DNA from: Oscillospiraceae bacterium | Lineage (GTDB): Bacteria; Bacillota; Clostridia; Oscillospirales; Acutalibacteraceae | Reading direction: 5' to 3' | DNA: 64,000 bases | Assembly (NCBI GenBank): GCA_015066015.1 | Contig: SVPE01000001.1 | Span: 62,001 to 126,000, forward strand | Part shown: positions 8,902 through 16,724 of the stretch, piece by piece | How the letters are laid out: each line of letters opens with the position of its first letter | Numbering within the stretch: position 1 is the stretch's first letter | Program-made: the position numbers and the translations under genes | Notes under the pieces: model-generated | Databases searched by the model: none | What the model was told of the DNA's origin: nothing | The model's input: the letters and a program-made list of their open reading frames with translations, nothing else

Positions 8902-10212
8902 TCAGCTTTCTCTGTTGATTTCCTCAAAGGGGAGATTGGAGATTTCCTGCATTGTGACATCTTCTTTTTCGTAAATGCCCGTATACTTGTCCTGATAGTA
9001 GCTTTCCGCGCTGCAGCTGAAGCTTCCGTCGGGGGTGAACTCAATCATGGTGCAGCCGCGCTGTGAGCCTTTTTTGTATATGCCGGGATATGCAAGGTAG
9101 TCAACACTCATGCCGTAGGTAAGTCTGATTCCCTTATACTCGATTGAAAAATTGTTGTAGTGGTCGTGACCGCTGAAAACCGCCTTTGTAGAGCCTGTTT
9201 CAAGCATAGCCTCGAAGAGACCGTCATCACCGATGCCGCAGTAAACAACCTTGCCGCCTTCACCGGCTGCACCGTAATGAAGCTTTACGCCGTCGCTGTC
9301 CTTGAAGCCGTTTTCGGCATATTCATACCAGGCGTCCTTCTGCTCTGTCAGGGGAATGTGGAAGAAGGCTGCTGACTTGATATCGGAACTCTCAGCCTTG
9401 CCGAGCTTTCCGAGAGCTTCGTTGTTCTGTTCGTTGAGAGCCTTTACGGTATCTTTATACCACTGAACCTGATTTTCGTGGATGTTGTCGTACTTCCACA
9501 TAAGGCCGAGAACATCGCCGTCAACATATGAATGGCTGTCAAACACGAAAAGTGACTGGGTGATAATACCCTCACTGTTTTTTACATTGATAACCTGGTT
9601 GCCGTAGCCGTCAACCTCTTCGGGACCTGATTGGAAAATGCAGTATTCATAATCCTCGCCGCCGTAAAGTGCGGAAAGATCATCTCTTCCGTAGTAGCTG
9701 TATGCCTCTGTGTCGTGGTTGCCGTAGCCTACAGTCCAGTAAACGCCAAGGCTTTCCATCAGTGCGGCAAAAATTCTTGCTGAGGAAAGGTTGTTGAAGG
9801 TGCCTGCCTGGAAGGGCACGGGGTAGGAAACGTCACCTGTTACAATAACAAGGTCGGGTTTTTCAGCCGTAATCATTGCAGCAACGGCATTCATTGCAAG
9901 GGAGTCCTTTTTTGAGGACATAAAGCCGCCGCCGATATGTACGTCGGTAAGCTGCATCACTCTGAGATTATCGTCGGTGACAAAGGTGAAATAGCCGTTT
10001 GCGTCCTTTTCGGGAACAAGCTGATTTTCATAAACCACCTTTTCGTAGCCTTCAGCCTTTCTGATATTCGCATTGGTGCTGACAAGGTTCATCACTGCAG
10101 TAAGACCTGCAAGAAGAACAATTACAATCACTATAATGCCTATAACCTTGGCTGCGGTTTTACCTCTGCTTTTTTTAGCAGCAGTCTTTTTTTCTTCTGT
10201 TTTTGTGTTCAT
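8902..10212 (-). CDS. membrane-anchored metallophosphoesterase
   Basis: 436 residues with start behind GGAGGAATTCATA. A Lys-rich N-terminus precedes one membrane helix at about residues 20-42, so the catalytic domain is probably extracellular. Calcineurin-type motifs are LTDVHIGG, VTGDVSYP, GYGNHDTE, FHIPLTE and SGHDHYN, giving the two-metal site. Substrate unknown. It is the middle gene of a minus-strand operon: CDF-type transporter (13 bases upstream), this gene, EEP phosphatase. The two phosphoesterases together might process nucleic acid or phospho-glycan material outside the cell; this is inference. Confidence 0.88.
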   Translation of the reverse strand: MNTKTEEKKTAAKKSRGKTAAKVIGIIVIVIVLLAGLTAVMNLVSTNANIRKAEGYEKVVYENQLVPEKDANGYFTFVTDDNLRVMQLTDVHIGGGFMSSKKDSLAMNAVAAMITAEKPDLVIVTGDVSYPVPFQAGTFNNLSSARIFAALMESLGVYWTVGYGNHDTEAYSYYGRDDLSALYGGEDYEYCIFQSGPEEVDGYGNQVINVKNSEGIITQSLFVFDSHSYVDGDVLGLMWKYDNIHENQVQWYKDTVKALNEQNNEALGKLGKAESSDIKSAAFFHIPLTEQKDAWYEYAENGFKDSDGVKLHYGAAGEGGKVVYCGIGDDGLFEAMLETGSTKAVFSGHDHYNNFSIEYKGIRLTYGMSVDYLAYPGIYKKGSQRGCTMIEFTPDGSFSCSAESYYQDKYTGIYEKEDVTMQEISNLPFEEINRES

Positions 10213-10225
10213 TATGAATTCCTCC

Positions 10226-11047
10226 TTATTTCAGAAGATACAGGCTTATGCCCGTTTCTTCCTTCAGCCTTTTTTTGATTTCCGACAGACTTTCATCACT
10301 GATTGCTGCCGATGTTTTTAAATTGACGCTTTCTTCTGAAGAAAACGAAAACTCAAGCTCTGACGGGGCGGTTATTCCGTATTCCGACAAAATTTCCTCT
10401 GCCTTTTGTCTTATCCTTTTCGGCGGGATGCCGACAACTGCTTTTATGCTTTTTCTGAAGCTGCCCACTCCCGATATCAGTATCAGCACACTTATAACAA
10501 GTCCTGCATAAGCGTCAAAGGAAGCTCCGCCTCTTTGTGAGACGAGAAGGGTTACAAAGGTGACCGCGGTGATAAAAAAGTCCAGAAGACTGTCAAGGGA
10601 CATTACCCTGAGCATACTGCCGCCGTTTTTTCTGCTTTTGCTTCTGAGAAAGAAAAACAGCAGAAGCTTCACTGCAGCCGTTGCGGCGATTATGTAAAAA
10701 TAGCTTGCCGTAAACCATACGGGAGCAGGGTACATAAGCCTTTCCAGACTGTTGAAAAAGAATACGCCGCCCGTAAACACTATAACGGCGGAAAGCACAA
10801 AGGAAAAAAGCTGCTCTGTTTTTTCGCTGCGCGGGTTAAGGGACAAATCTCTGCAGCCCGAAAGCAGGAAAAAGCACACAAGACCCGTTACTGCCGAAAT
10901 TCCGTCAAAGAGATTGTTTATACCGTCAGAATAGATGCTTATACTGTTTGAGGAAAGTCCCACATACAGCTTGACGGCAAAAAGAATAAAATTCAGCAGA
11001 AAAACAACGCTTAAAACTGCGGAAGTTGATTTGTTTCTGATGTTCAT
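10226..11047 (-). CDS. cation diffusion facilitator (CDF)-like transporter
   Basis: About 273 residues. The first two helices and S-I-S-I-Y-S-D-G-I-N-N-L-F-D resemble the CDF motif S-x-x-x-x-S-D-A-x-x-x-x-x-D. Four or five further hydrophobic segments follow, and the C-terminal domain (about 75 residues) resembles the CDF cytoplasmic domain. The usual H-x-x-x-D of TM5 is replaced (SFDAYAGLV), so metal specificity is doubtful. The start is ambiguous: GTG at 11050 or ATG at 11047, both very close to AGAGGTG. It heads the operon with the metallophosphoesterase. Confidence 0.7.
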   Translation of the reverse strand: MNIRNKSTSAVLSVVFLLNFILFAVKLYVGLSSNSISIYSDGINNLFDGISAVTGLVCFFLLSGCRDLSLNPRSEKTEQLFSFVLSAVIVFTGGVFFFNSLERLMYPAPVWFTASYFYIIAATAAVKLLLFFFLRSKSRKNGGSMLRVMSLDSLLDFFITAVTFVTLLVSQRGGASFDAYAGLVISVLILISGVGSFRKSIKAVVGIPPKRIRQKAEEILSEYGITAPSELEFSFSSEESVNLKTSAAISDESLSEIKKRLKEETGISLYLLK

Positions 11048-11168
11048 CACCTCTTGCTGATTTTATACCTATATTATTCTATCATAAAAAATCACAAAAA
11101 TAAATAATAAAAATGCAAAAAACACAAATAACTTTTCAGCTCTTCCGATATAAAAACTCTGCTTACCG

Positions 11169-11197
11169 TTGAAAAAACTCAGACGTTGTGATAATAT
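11169..11197 (+). promoter_or_regulatory. sigma-A promoter for the beta-propeller glycosidase gene
   Basis: TTGAAA, 17 bases, TAATAT, ending 27 bases before the start at 11225. Confidence 0.65.
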
Positions 11198-11224
11198 ATG
11201 AAAAAACAAAAAGGTGGGTACAAA

Positions 11225-12187
11225 ATGAAAGACCTTTGCTTCAAAGATATAGAAAACGCATCCTTCAGCCTCTACGAGGGTAATCCCGTAATCCGTAATC
11301 CTATGCCGAGCCTCGTAATTGCTGACCCGAGCGTGCTTACTCCTGCAGAAAGCCACAACGGCAAGTGGAATCTTTTCTGCCATACATTCTTCGGCATCTA
11401 TCACTACGAAAGCAGTGACGGCATCTCCTTTAAAAAGGTGCAGAAAATCGCTTCACGCGCCATGCGCCCCAACGTAAATTACATTGACGGAAAATACTAC
11501 GTCTTTTTCGAAAGAACAAGACCGGTTATTCTCAACGCCCTTTCTCTTATCGGTGTAAAGTGGGAGAGCGAAATCTATGTTACGGAAAGTGAAGACCTTG
11601 TAAGCTGGACTGAGCCCCGTCTTGCTCTCGGCTACAGCCGTGAATACGAAAAGGCGGGAAGAGGCTATGCGCTTTCAAATCCCTTCCTTATAAAAAACGG
11701 CGATATGTGGCGCCTTTATTATTCCTGCGGTCTGACCTTCATCAGGGACTGCGGCTTCAGTGAGCCTACCTATGTAAGCTTTGCCGAAAGCAGAAGAATC
11801 CGTGACGGCTACACCGCAAGAAATGCTCCCGTCATAAAGCCCGACAAAAACGATGCAAGGCTCAACCTTTGCTCTGGCTGTCTCAAAATTTACAAGCTCA
11901 GCGACTGCTATATCGGTCTTCAGAACGGAATTTACGAGAAGGACGGAAAAAGCCACTCGGCAATTATGCTTCTCAGGTCCGATGACGGAGTTAATTTTGA
12001 GTTTGTAAAGGATTTCCTCGTGCCTCAGAAATGCGGTGACAACAACTGGATGGCACAGTATGTATACGCCTGCTGTCTTACCTGTTATGAGGGCAAGCTG
12101 AGACTTTACTTCAACGCCAGAAACGTTTCCGACAACATCAGAGGCAGAGAGTGCATCGGAATTTATGAGGCAGATGTGAAGAGGTGA
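11225..12187 (+). CDS. five-bladed beta-propeller glycosidase-like protein (GH43/GH32/GH130-like fold)
   Basis: 320 residues; the ATG at 11225 follows AAAAAGGTGGGTACAAA. Repeating motifs typical of five-bladed propeller glycosidases are present: MPSLVIADPSVL, NGKWNLFCHTFF, IYHYESSDGISF, YIDGKYYVFFER, LALSNPFLIKNGDMWRLYYS-type and a final YEGKLRLYFNARN. The acidic residues in DPS and in later blades could be catalytic, but the family cannot be fixed by eye. No signal peptide is present, so it is probably intracellular and acts on imported oligosaccharides. It is a single-gene unit; repeat module A follows. Confidence 0.7.
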   Translation: MKDLCFKDIENASFSLYEGNPVIRNPMPSLVIADPSVLTPAESHNGKWNLFCHTFFGIYHYESSDGISFKKVQKIASRAMRPNVNYIDGKYYVFFERTRPVILNALSLIGVKWESEIYVTESEDLVSWTEPRLALGYSREYEKAGRGYALSNPFLIKNGDMWRLYYSCGLTFIRDCGFSEPTYVSFAESRRIRDGYTARNAPVIKPDKNDARLNLCSGCLKIYKLSDCYIGLQNGIYEKDGKSHSAIMLLRSDDGVNFEFVKDFLVPQKCGDNNWMAQYVYACCLTCYEGKLRLYFNARNVSDNIRGRECIGIYEADVKR

Positions 12188-12230
12188 TTTTGTAATTCAC
12201 AATGCACAATTCACAATTGCGGGCAAGTTT

Positions 12231-12357
12231 TTTGAATGCAGAATTGCGGTTGCGGGTGGGTTAATGCTCTGCTGAAAGCGAAACTCCGCGAAGTTGGTTT
12301 TGTGGCGGAGGTTAAAATGTTGATTATAATTCTGCCGAGGCGGATAGCCGAGGCATA
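12231..12357 (+). repeat. dispersed repeat module A, copy 1 (with GCCGAGGCGGATAGCC tail)
   Basis: Begins TTTGAATGCAGAATTGCGGT, then T-G-C-G-G-G, GTTAATGCTCTGCTGAAAGC, ACTCCGCGAAGTTGGTTTTG and a tail ATTCTGCCGAGGCGGATAGC. The same order recurs at 14778, 33302, 34098, 37646, 37966 and 56234, always between genes. Confidence 0.8.
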
Positions 12358-12365
12358 ATATAACA

Positions 12366-12409
12366 TTAAAAGAGGGTTTCTTTGGACGTCGTATCCGAAG
12401 AAACCCTTT
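12366..12409 (-). terminator. intrinsic terminator for the 12444 gene
   Basis: On the minus strand: AAGGGTTTCTT, 14-base loop, AAGAAACCCT, then CTTTT. It lies 35 bases after the stop of the minus-strand gene. Confidence 0.75.
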
Positions 12410-12443
12410 GCTTATTCTGTATCAGGCGCTGCGAGTCAGAGCC

Positions 12444-12782
12444 TTATCGCTTAAACTCGTCTACGCTTCTGAGCTCGGATTTAACCGAGGTGTTTTCCTT
12501 TGCGCATTCGCGGCAGATGATGACACCGTCTACCGTTTCAATGGGGATGTTTTCTGTGTCGCCGAAAAATGAGCCGAAAACAGAGGACAGCACACCCTGA
12601 CTGCCGTTTTCCTTGTAATAGCCCTTGCCGAAAATAAGCTCAGAGCAGTCGTCACACTTGTGAAGACATGTGGCTGCAACGGTGCCGGCTATTATTACCA
12701 CGGCAACAAGTGCGGCAATAAGGGGAATGAGCTTTTTGGTTTTCTCTTTTTTGTTTATTTGCTTTCTTCTTTCCTTTGACAT
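12444..12782 (-). CDS. small single-TM protein with two CxxC pairs, unknown function
   Basis: 112 residues. The N-terminus is very basic (MSKERRKQINKKEKTKK), followed by one membrane helix at about residues 18-38. An outward domain carries HKCDDC and CREC, a possible zinc or disulfide site. A good promoter (12822-12850) and a terminator (12366-12409) make it a single-gene transcript. No family is recognised. Confidence 0.7.
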   Translation of the reverse strand: MSKERRKQINKKEKTKKLIPLIAALVAVVIIAGTVAATCLHKCDDCSELIFGKGYYKENGSQGVLSSVFGSFFGDTENIPIETVDGVIICRECAKENTSVKSELRSVDEFKR

Positions 12783-12821
12783 TGATTTTCACCTCTTTAA
12801 GAGCTTGATTGTGTTGGTGAT

Positions 12822-12850
12822 ATTATATACCTTTGTTTTACTTTCGTCAA
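12822..12850 (-). promoter_or_regulatory. sigma-A promoter for the 12444 gene
   Basis: Minus strand TTGACG, 17 bases, TATAAT; 40 bases from the start codon. Confidence 0.7.
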
Positions 12851-12930
12851 TAATTTGAAAAAATTCATCTTTTTTGTGTACATACTTAAATGAACAGTTA
12901 AATTTGTTACAAATAATCACAAATTGTAAA

Positions 12931-12959
12931 TTGACTTCGGTATTCTTTTGATATATAAT
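12931..12959 (+). promoter_or_regulatory. sigma-A promoter for the acyl-CoA synthetase gene
   Basis: TTGACT, 17 bases, TATAAT. The upstream flank contains TTACAA...TTGTAA, another dyad, at 12908-12930. Confidence 0.8.
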
Positions 12960-12975
12960 AATGACGGTTTAAAGG

Positions 12976-12998
12976 AATTGTGATTAGTTGTCACAATT
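12976..12998. promoter_or_regulatory. perfect palindromic operator candidate in the acyl-CoA synthetase leader
   Basis: AATTGTGA, 7 bases, TCACAATT. It lies about 17 bases downstream of the -10 box, where a bound repressor would block transcription. The protein that binds it is not in the window. Confidence 0.55.
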
Positions 12999-13032
12999 CT
13001 TACTGAGAATATTAACAGGTAGGTAAAGAACA

Positions 13033-14745
13033 ATGGCTATTAAAATGACAGTAGCAGATTACGGTCCGCATCCTGAGCAGTATCTTGAAGCTCCCGGAAG
13101 TCAGTCCTGCTACGAGTACCTTCACGAGTGCTACAACAGAATAAGAAAAGACCTTGGCGACGACTATATCGCTTTTATGATTCCCGTTGCAGATCAGGAG
13201 TCAGCAGTAAGAATGCCCCGTCTTCTTTCCGATGTTGAGAAATTTGCGGATTATCTCAGCTCAATCGGTCTTAAAAAGGGTGATGTTTACACCGTATTTC
13301 TTCCCACCTGCGGACACGCGGTTGTAGCTCTTTATGCCCTCAATAAGCTCGGAATAATTGCAAACTATGTGCACCCCATGACACCTCCCAATGCACTCGA
13401 GGGTATTATGGCTCATACAAAAAGTAAGGGTATACTCACTCTTGATCTTCTTGCAGGTCCCTTCGCGGGCGTGCTTGCAAAATATCCCACAGTTGTCGGC
13501 TCAGTATCGGACTTCTGTGACGGCGTTGCTCTCAAGTATGCAATGTATAACGAAATGCAGAATGCCAAGGTGCCCGAGCTTTCTACAATCACACGCTATA
13601 AGGACATCCTCGCTATGGAGCTTCCCAAGTCAGAAACCGTAAAAGAAATGGGTAAGCAGGACGCCTTCTATATGCACGGCGGCGGCACTACGGGCAAGAG
13701 CAAGACAATCCGCCTTTCAAGCTACGCCTTCAACAGCCTTGCATATAAATTCTACCTTCTGGATATTCCTCACGATTATGTAAACTGTCACGCAATCAGC
13801 GCAATTCCCTGCTTCCACGCATACGGTCTTGCAGGTGTTATCCACTACGGTATATGTAACGCTTATAAACCTTTCCTTTGCCCAAAATTCGATGCCCGTC
13901 AGATAAACGAAATTATCCGCAGATACAAGATAAACGAATTCATCGGTGTCCCCAGAATGTTCCAGAAAATGATGCAGGAGGACAACTTTGAAAACGAGGG
14001 TCTCAAAAATCTCGAAATGGTTTTTGCAGGCTCAGATATCGTAAGCAAGGCCTTTGTTGATGCCTTTGACTCAATAATGATAAAGCACGGCGCCAAGGCC
14101 AGAATGTGCCGAGGCTACGGACTTACAGAGGTTTGCGGTGTTGTTACCTCAAACGGTGCGTCAGGTCCTTACCGCAAGGACTCAACGGGCTTCCCTCTTT
14201 ACGGTCTGACTGTTGAAATCTGGGACGACGACGGCAACAGACTTCCCACAGGTGAGGTCGGCGAAATCTGTGTTACGGGTGACAGCATAATGAACGGCTA
14301 TCTTCCCGACGATGTTATCCAGGAAAGCGGTATTTATACCGATGAAAACGGCACAGACTGGATCCGCACAGGCGATATGGGTTATATGGATGATGACGGA
14401 TTTGTATATTTTTCAGGCAGAAAGAAGAGAATCATCATCATTTCGGGATACAACATCTATCCTGCAACCATTGAAGAAAAGGTTGATACCCTCGGTTACA
14501 TAAACGAGGTCTGTGCAGTTCAGGGCTACACAGACGACTGCAAGCCCCTCGTAAAGCTTGTTGTTTCCCTCAAGGACAAGGATGCCGACAAGGAAAAGGT
14601 TATTGCTGACCTTAAGGCATTCTGTGAGGCAAACCTCGAATCAATCGCAGTGCCCAGAAAGTATGAGATAATGGATCTGCTTCCGAGAACAAAGATGGAA
14701 AAGATAGACTTTGTCAAGCTTTCCGATCCGATCCCCGAGGGCTGA
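13033..14745 (+). CDS. acyl-CoA synthetase / AMP-dependent ligase (class I adenylate-forming)
   Basis: 570 residues. The ATG at 13033 is preceded by AGGTAGGTAAAGAACA. ANL-superfamily core motifs are intact: YMHGGGTTGKSKTI (P-loop, about residue 216), GYGLTEVCGVV (A5), WIRTGDMGYMDDDGF (A7), GRKKRIIIISGYNIYPATIE (A8) and PRTKMEKIDF with the catalytic Lys near the C-terminus. It would activate a carboxylic acid as acyl-AMP and then form the acyl-CoA. The chain length or aryl substrate cannot be told. It is transcribed alone from 12931, with a palindromic operator candidate in its leader, and ends at the terminator in repeat A2. Confidence 0.9.
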   Translation: MAIKMTVADYGPHPEQYLEAPGSQSCYEYLHECYNRIRKDLGDDYIAFMIPVADQESAVRMPRLLSDVEKFADYLSSIGLKKGDVYTVFLPTCGHAVVALYALNKLGIIANYVHPMTPPNALEGIMAHTKSKGILTLDLLAGPFAGVLAKYPTVVGSVSDFCDGVALKYAMYNEMQNAKVPELSTITRYKDILAMELPKSETVKEMGKQDAFYMHGGGTTGKSKTIRLSSYAFNSLAYKFYLLDIPHDYVNCHAISAIPCFHAYGLAGVIHYGICNAYKPFLCPKFDARQINEIIRRYKINEFIGVPRMFQKMMQEDNFENEGLKNLEMVFAGSDIVSKAFVDAFDSIMIKHGAKARMCRGYGLTEVCGVVTSNGASGPYRKDSTGFPLYGLTVEIWDDDGNRLPTGEVGEICVTGDSIMNGYLPDDVIQESGIYTDENGTDWIRTGDMGYMDDDGFVYFSGRKKRIIIISGYNIYPATIEEKVDTLGYINEVCAVQGYTDDCKPLVKLVVSLKDKDADKEKVIADLKAFCEANLESIAVPRKYEIMDLLPRTKMEKIDFVKLSDPIPEG

Positions 14746-14777
14746 TTTAAAGCAGTCAGCAGACAGTAACGGTGGCC

Positions 14778-14877
14778 TTTGAATGCAGAATTGCGGTCGG
14801 GGGGGAGTTAATGCTTTGCTGAAAGTGAGTCTTAGCGGAGTTGGTTTTGAGATATAGACAAATCGTTGATTATAAAT
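14778..14877 (+). repeat. dispersed repeat module A, copy 2
   Basis: TTTGAATGCAGAATTGCGGT followed by GTTAATGCTTTGCTGAAAG, the TAGCGGAGTTGGTTTTGAG segment and GTTGATTATAA. The order is the same as at 12231 and 37646. Confidence 0.8.
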
Positions 14878-14914
14878 GTCGGGGTACGGGTAACCGTTAC
14901 TCCGGCTTTTTTTG
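14878..14914 (+). terminator. intrinsic terminator embedded in the repeat block
   Basis: Hairpin formed by GTCGGGGTA-CGG and CCG-TTACTCCGGC with loop GTAA, followed by TTTTTTT. The same hairpin recurs at 37747 after mutS2, so it travels with the repeat. Confidence 0.75.
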
Positions 14915-14965
14915 TGTCTTTGGGGAATGTTCAAACAGATTTACGGGTAGTTTGGGGTGTTCGGT

Positions 14966-15085
14966 GCGGGGAGGCGCTTTGGCTTTCCTTTCGGGAAAGC
15001 CAAAGGCACACAGAAAAACCGCTTCCGTGGTCGGGGAAGCGGTTTTTCTGTGTGTGACGCGCCTGCGGCGCGTCCGCCTCCCCGC
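14966..15085. repeat. cloverleaf nested palindrome, copy 1
   Basis: Closing stem GCGGGGAGGCG / CGCCTCCCCGC encloses three arms. Arm 1 is CTTTGGCTTTCC/GGAAAGCCAAAG. Arm 2 is an 18-20 bp stem around AAAAACCGCTTCC/GGAAGCGGTTTTT. Arm 3 is GACGCGCC-TGC-GGCGCGTC. Copies with the same plan lie at 33455, 37840 and 56361; variants at 18959, 28873, 41162 and 59146. The remainder of the spacer to 15316 is AT-rich with no gene seen. Confidence 0.9.
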
Positions 15086-15316
15086 CGGTCGCCCGTTAAT
15101 TAACAATTGCCTGCCCATAAAACATAAAGTCCCCGGGTAACCTGACAATTACCCGGGAGCTTTACACATATTTGAAAGGAGAGGGGGTGCGGTGGGAAGG
15201 AGGGATGATACATGAAAAATCGGAAAAAAACATATATCAATTCCCATCGCACAATTAGATTCTAAAACCCTAACTTAAAAATAACCTAAAACATAAAAAG
15301 GAAATTTTTATGTGCC

Positions 15317-16345
15317 TTACCAGTGAGCGTCACCGCAGGCGCATATTTTTTTAGAGGGACTGAAAATGCGCCAGAAAAAGCACTTGATGCTCCACAGGAA
15401 CTTGTTGAAGCCCTTGCTGCTGTGACAGTCGCAACGGCAAACCTCCTCTTTTTCTGCCTGGCCGAGACGGAATGAGGAAAGCCAGGAAATCATTGTTGAG
15501 TCTTCGCCGATGCTGACGGACTGACCCTTGGCGTTCTGTGTGTACATGCCGCAGTCCGAAGGCTGGTCGAGAAGGTCATAGCCGACAGCGTGGTGGACAT
15601 AGTGGCTTGAAGAGTCATAATAGTTGTACTTTTCAAAGGTCGTGAAGCGGCAGCTAGAGGGTACATTGCTCGTATCTCTGAGAGTGTTCCAGAATGCCTT
15701 TGACATTGTGCCGTAGGTAGCCGTGATGTCATCCTTACAGGCGACGAGCCATATGGGTGTATCACTCAGTGCGCGGAGATGATTCTCGTTGACTGTGTAG
15801 TGAGGAGCAATTACAATCAGTGCGGCAAAAAATCCGGGATAGCTTACTGCCATTTTTACTGTGCCGGCACCGCCCTTACTCCAACCGCCGAGGTATATGC
15901 GTCCGGTATCGATTGAGTCGGCGTGTTCATTTATGAAGCTGTCTATAAGCTTTTTGAGGTCGGAGTGGTGACCTTCTGCGCTCCAGGAGCTTGAGTCACC
16001 GCCGGGACAACGGGGCATAAGTATGTAGGCACCGCCGCTTTCGCTGAATCTCGCCTGGAACTCAGCGCTTGACCAACGGTAAAAATCCGTTTCGCTGACC
16101 TGCTCGCCGTTTGATGAGCCGCTGTATTTTCCGTGAAGAAGCACAACAAGGGGGTATTTTCTGCCGTCATCTGCTCTGTCGGGGGAAAATGCCTTATAGG
16201 AGATGCCGTGGCTGCTTCCCGTTTCCCATTGGGCGAGGAGGGCATCCTTGCCTGAGGAGATGCTTACGGCTGCACTTGCCGTAAGGGGGCATAAAAGTAA
16301 AATGGAGATTATGGCTGCAAGTAAAACCGATACTGTCTTTTTCAT
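15317..16345 (-). CDS. secreted alpha/beta-hydrolase (PHB depolymerase/feruloyl-esterase-like) with Cys/Trp C-terminal tail
   Basis: 342 residues from the ATG at 16345 behind AAGGAGAAACAAATTT; the in-frame extension is untranslated. A signal peptide runs to about ASA-AV (residue 26). The hydrolase core shows YPLVVLLHGKYSGS (oxyanion strand), GGWSKGGAG (Ser nucleophile), a later DD and HHAVGYDLL (His). The last about 40 residues are distinctive: C-R-C-D-C-H, a Trp/Phe-rich basic hydrophobic stretch, then C-A-C-G-D-A-H-W at the very end. I believe similar tails recur on other secreted proteins of Oscillospirales and may be a surface-attachment signal; that is memory, not shown here. The promoter is at 16387-16415. 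Confidence 0.8.
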   Translation of the reverse strand: MKKTVSVLLAAIISILLLCPLTASAAVSISSGKDALLAQWETGSSHGISYKAFSPDRADDGRKYPLVVLLHGKYSGSSNGEQVSETDFYRWSSAEFQARFSESGGAYILMPRCPGGDSSSWSAEGHHSDLKKLIDSFINEHADSIDTGRIYLGGWSKGGAGTVKMAVSYPGFFAALIVIAPHYTVNENHLRALSDTPIWLVACKDDITATYGTMSKAFWNTLRDTSNVPSSCRFTTFEKYNYYDSSSHYVHHAVGYDLLDQPSDCGMYTQNAKGQSVSIGEDSTMISWLSSFRLGQAEKEEVCRCDCHSSKGFNKFLWSIKCFFWRIFSPSKKICACGDAHW

Positions 16346-16386
16346 AAATTTGTTTCTCCTTGTGAATAATAATGGACTGCATATGC

Positions 16387-16415
16387 ATAGTATCACGGCG
16401 GTTTTATATTGTCAA
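16387..16415 (-). promoter_or_regulatory. sigma-A promoter for the secreted esterase
   Basis: Minus strand TTGACA, 17 bases, TACTAT; 41 bases upstream of the start. Confidence 0.75.
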
Positions 16416-16522
16416 TTAATAATTAATTAAAAATCATATTTAATTATTCTTAATATATATTTTCCGAAGGGCGCTTTACGCAAAAAAATATGAATAATAA
16501 TTAAAAACCCGTCCGTTTTTAC

Positions 16523-16551
16523 TTGACATATTGTGTAATATGATTTAAAAT
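16523..16551 (+). promoter_or_regulatory. sigma-A promoter of rny with a leader of about 165 bases
   Basis: TTGACA, 17 bases, TAAAAT. Downstream, AGTGTAT-ACAC-ATACACT at 16560-16577 forms a 7-bp hairpin near the expected RNA 5' end. The remainder of the leader to 16724 shows no gene I can support. Confidence 0.75.
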
Positions 16552-16724
16552 ATTCAAGATAGTGTATACACATACACTTTCGTTCGAGTAAGTATTACTG
16601 TAATTCTTTTGATGAAAGGGCTTTACGGCGGAGTATCCGTGCGTAAACCACAGCTAACAACAAGGCGTACGCCGTTATATACAAGCGGCAGAGCCGAATT
16701 TCAAAAAAAGGAGGTGCTGCTACT

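Noticed and set aside
14841-15148. Open frames on both strands across the cloverleaf at 14966, also at 33396-33645, 37735-37973 and 59126-59350
   Set aside because: They arise from the palindromic repeat itself, give Arg/Pro/Gly-rich products, lack ribosome sites and appear on both strands in mirrored form.
16609-16724. Possible leader peptide upstream of rny
   Set aside because: No ribosome site precedes it and it runs on out of frame into rny; coding support is lacking.
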